This document shows, one piece after another, positions 63,804-64,000 of a stretch of 64,000 nt of DNA (positions are counted from its first letter, which is position 1; every line of letters begins with the position of its first letter). The notes beneath the pieces were generated by a model. The model was not told where the DNA came from and did no database searches. It was given only the letters and a program-made list of their open reading frames with translations. Position numbers and translations under genes: made by a program. Location: contig NZ_JAFEVL010000048.1 in assembly GCF_016901135.1 (NCBI RefSeq), positions 496,001 to 560,000 on the forward strand, given 5' to 3'. This DNA is from Martinezella lusitana. GTDB taxonomy: Bacteria > Pseudomonadota > Alphaproteobacteria > Rhizobiales > Rhizobiaceae.

Positions 63804-64000
63804 TCAGCCGGGCAATAACTCGGTCACCGCGATGATCGGGCCGAGTGGAAACAGGCCGTCCCGCCTTTGCCATTCAGGAATGTCGAGGCTGGAAATGCTG
63901 CCGTCCAGAAACAGCGCATTCGCGCAGCTTAGCTCGTCGCGGAAAAGCGTCGCAAAGTCATGAAAGCGGACAGGGCCATCCGAAATCGCGAAAACGACCT
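63804..64000 (-). CDS. DUF2233-like protein, C-terminal end only
   Basis: The final 65 codons of a gene whose start lies beyond the window. They read VVFAISDGPVRFHDFATLFR, then ELSCANALFLDGSISS and end ITELLPG-like (IIAVTELLPG). The block NALFLDGSISSL is the C-terminal signature of the phosphodiester glycosidase / DUF2233 fold (NAGPA-related). Such proteins may clip sugar-phosphate links. It is next to the glycan genes. Only the tail is visible, so assignment is moderate. Confidence 0.62.
   Translation of the reverse strand, partial: VVFAISDGPVRFHDFATLFRDELSCANALFLDGSISSLDIPEWQRRDGLFPLGPIIAVTELLPG

Overview
The window looks like chromosomal DNA of a Rhizobium-type alphaproteobacterium (Rhizobiales). 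Four things point this way. There is an AcpXL / very-long-chain fatty acid cluster for rhizobial lipid A. There is the aerobic, CobN-type cobalamin pathway. There are paired-palindrome intergenic mosaic elements of the kind described in rhizobia. The GC-rich coding style is uniform apart from one AT-rich patch near 15.5-16.3 kb. I saw no rRNA, tRNA, CRISPR array, prophage or insertion sequence.

Layout. 1-1.5 kb: an ABC-2 exporter (permease cut by the window edge). 1.8 kb: a likely small RNA. 1.9-9.2 kb: small envelope and unknown genes, including an extensin-like lipoprotein, an acyl-CoA thioesterase, two Sel1-repeat proteins, an RDD protein and an exported protein. 9.2-18.1 kb: an MFS transporter, uvrB, an AHSA1-type protein, a class III cyclase, an AT-rich orphan gene, a cold-shock gene, a palindrome-rich spacer and dusA. 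18.3-24.2 kb: an FAA hydrolase and a gamma-carbonic anhydrase, then a zinc-uptake locus (zur-znuB-znuC facing znuA, then a COG0523 GTPase with a tiny Cys-rich partner) carrying Zur-like boxes. 24.2-30.7 kb: a PAS protein and the acpXL-fabZ-fabF2-fabF1-adh-lpxXL operon. 31-50.7 kb: cobalamin genes in three blocks: cobA-cobB-cobC-cobD, then cobE, then cobP-cobW-cobN-cupin-cobO behind a cobalamin riboswitch, with cobQ beyond a ClC transporter. Between them lie a nucleoside hydrolase, a TSUP permease and an XRE regulator. 51.9-56.3 kb: a choline/betaine-type ABC transporter followed by a betaine-homocysteine methyltransferase-like gene. 56.4-64 kb: a surface-glycan locus (glf, DUF707 protein, GT4-methyltransferase fusion, two GT2 enzymes, and a DUF2233-like fragment at the edge).

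How the genes fit together. The zinc locus is a self-regulated uptake and allocation system. The cob genes cover precorrin methylation (cobA), amidation (cobB, cobQ), cobalt insertion (cobN, cobW), adenosylation (cobO) and nucleotide-loop assembly (cobC, cobD, cobP). The betaine importer and bmt would link osmolyte uptake to methionine synthesis. The lipid A operon builds the C28-type chain and attaches it.

Most notable: palindromic repeat DNA sits in frame inside cobN (twice) and uvrB (once). A mosaic repeat carries the stop codons of both clc and cobQ. The cob riboswitch is followed by an Arg-rich 30-codon ORF with a strong ribosome site. A Zur-box GTPase is coupled to a 60-residue CxCxxC protein. 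A DMSP-lyase-like cupin is coupled between cobN and cobO. One of the two lipid A ketosynthases has lost its catalytic Cys and a catalytic His.
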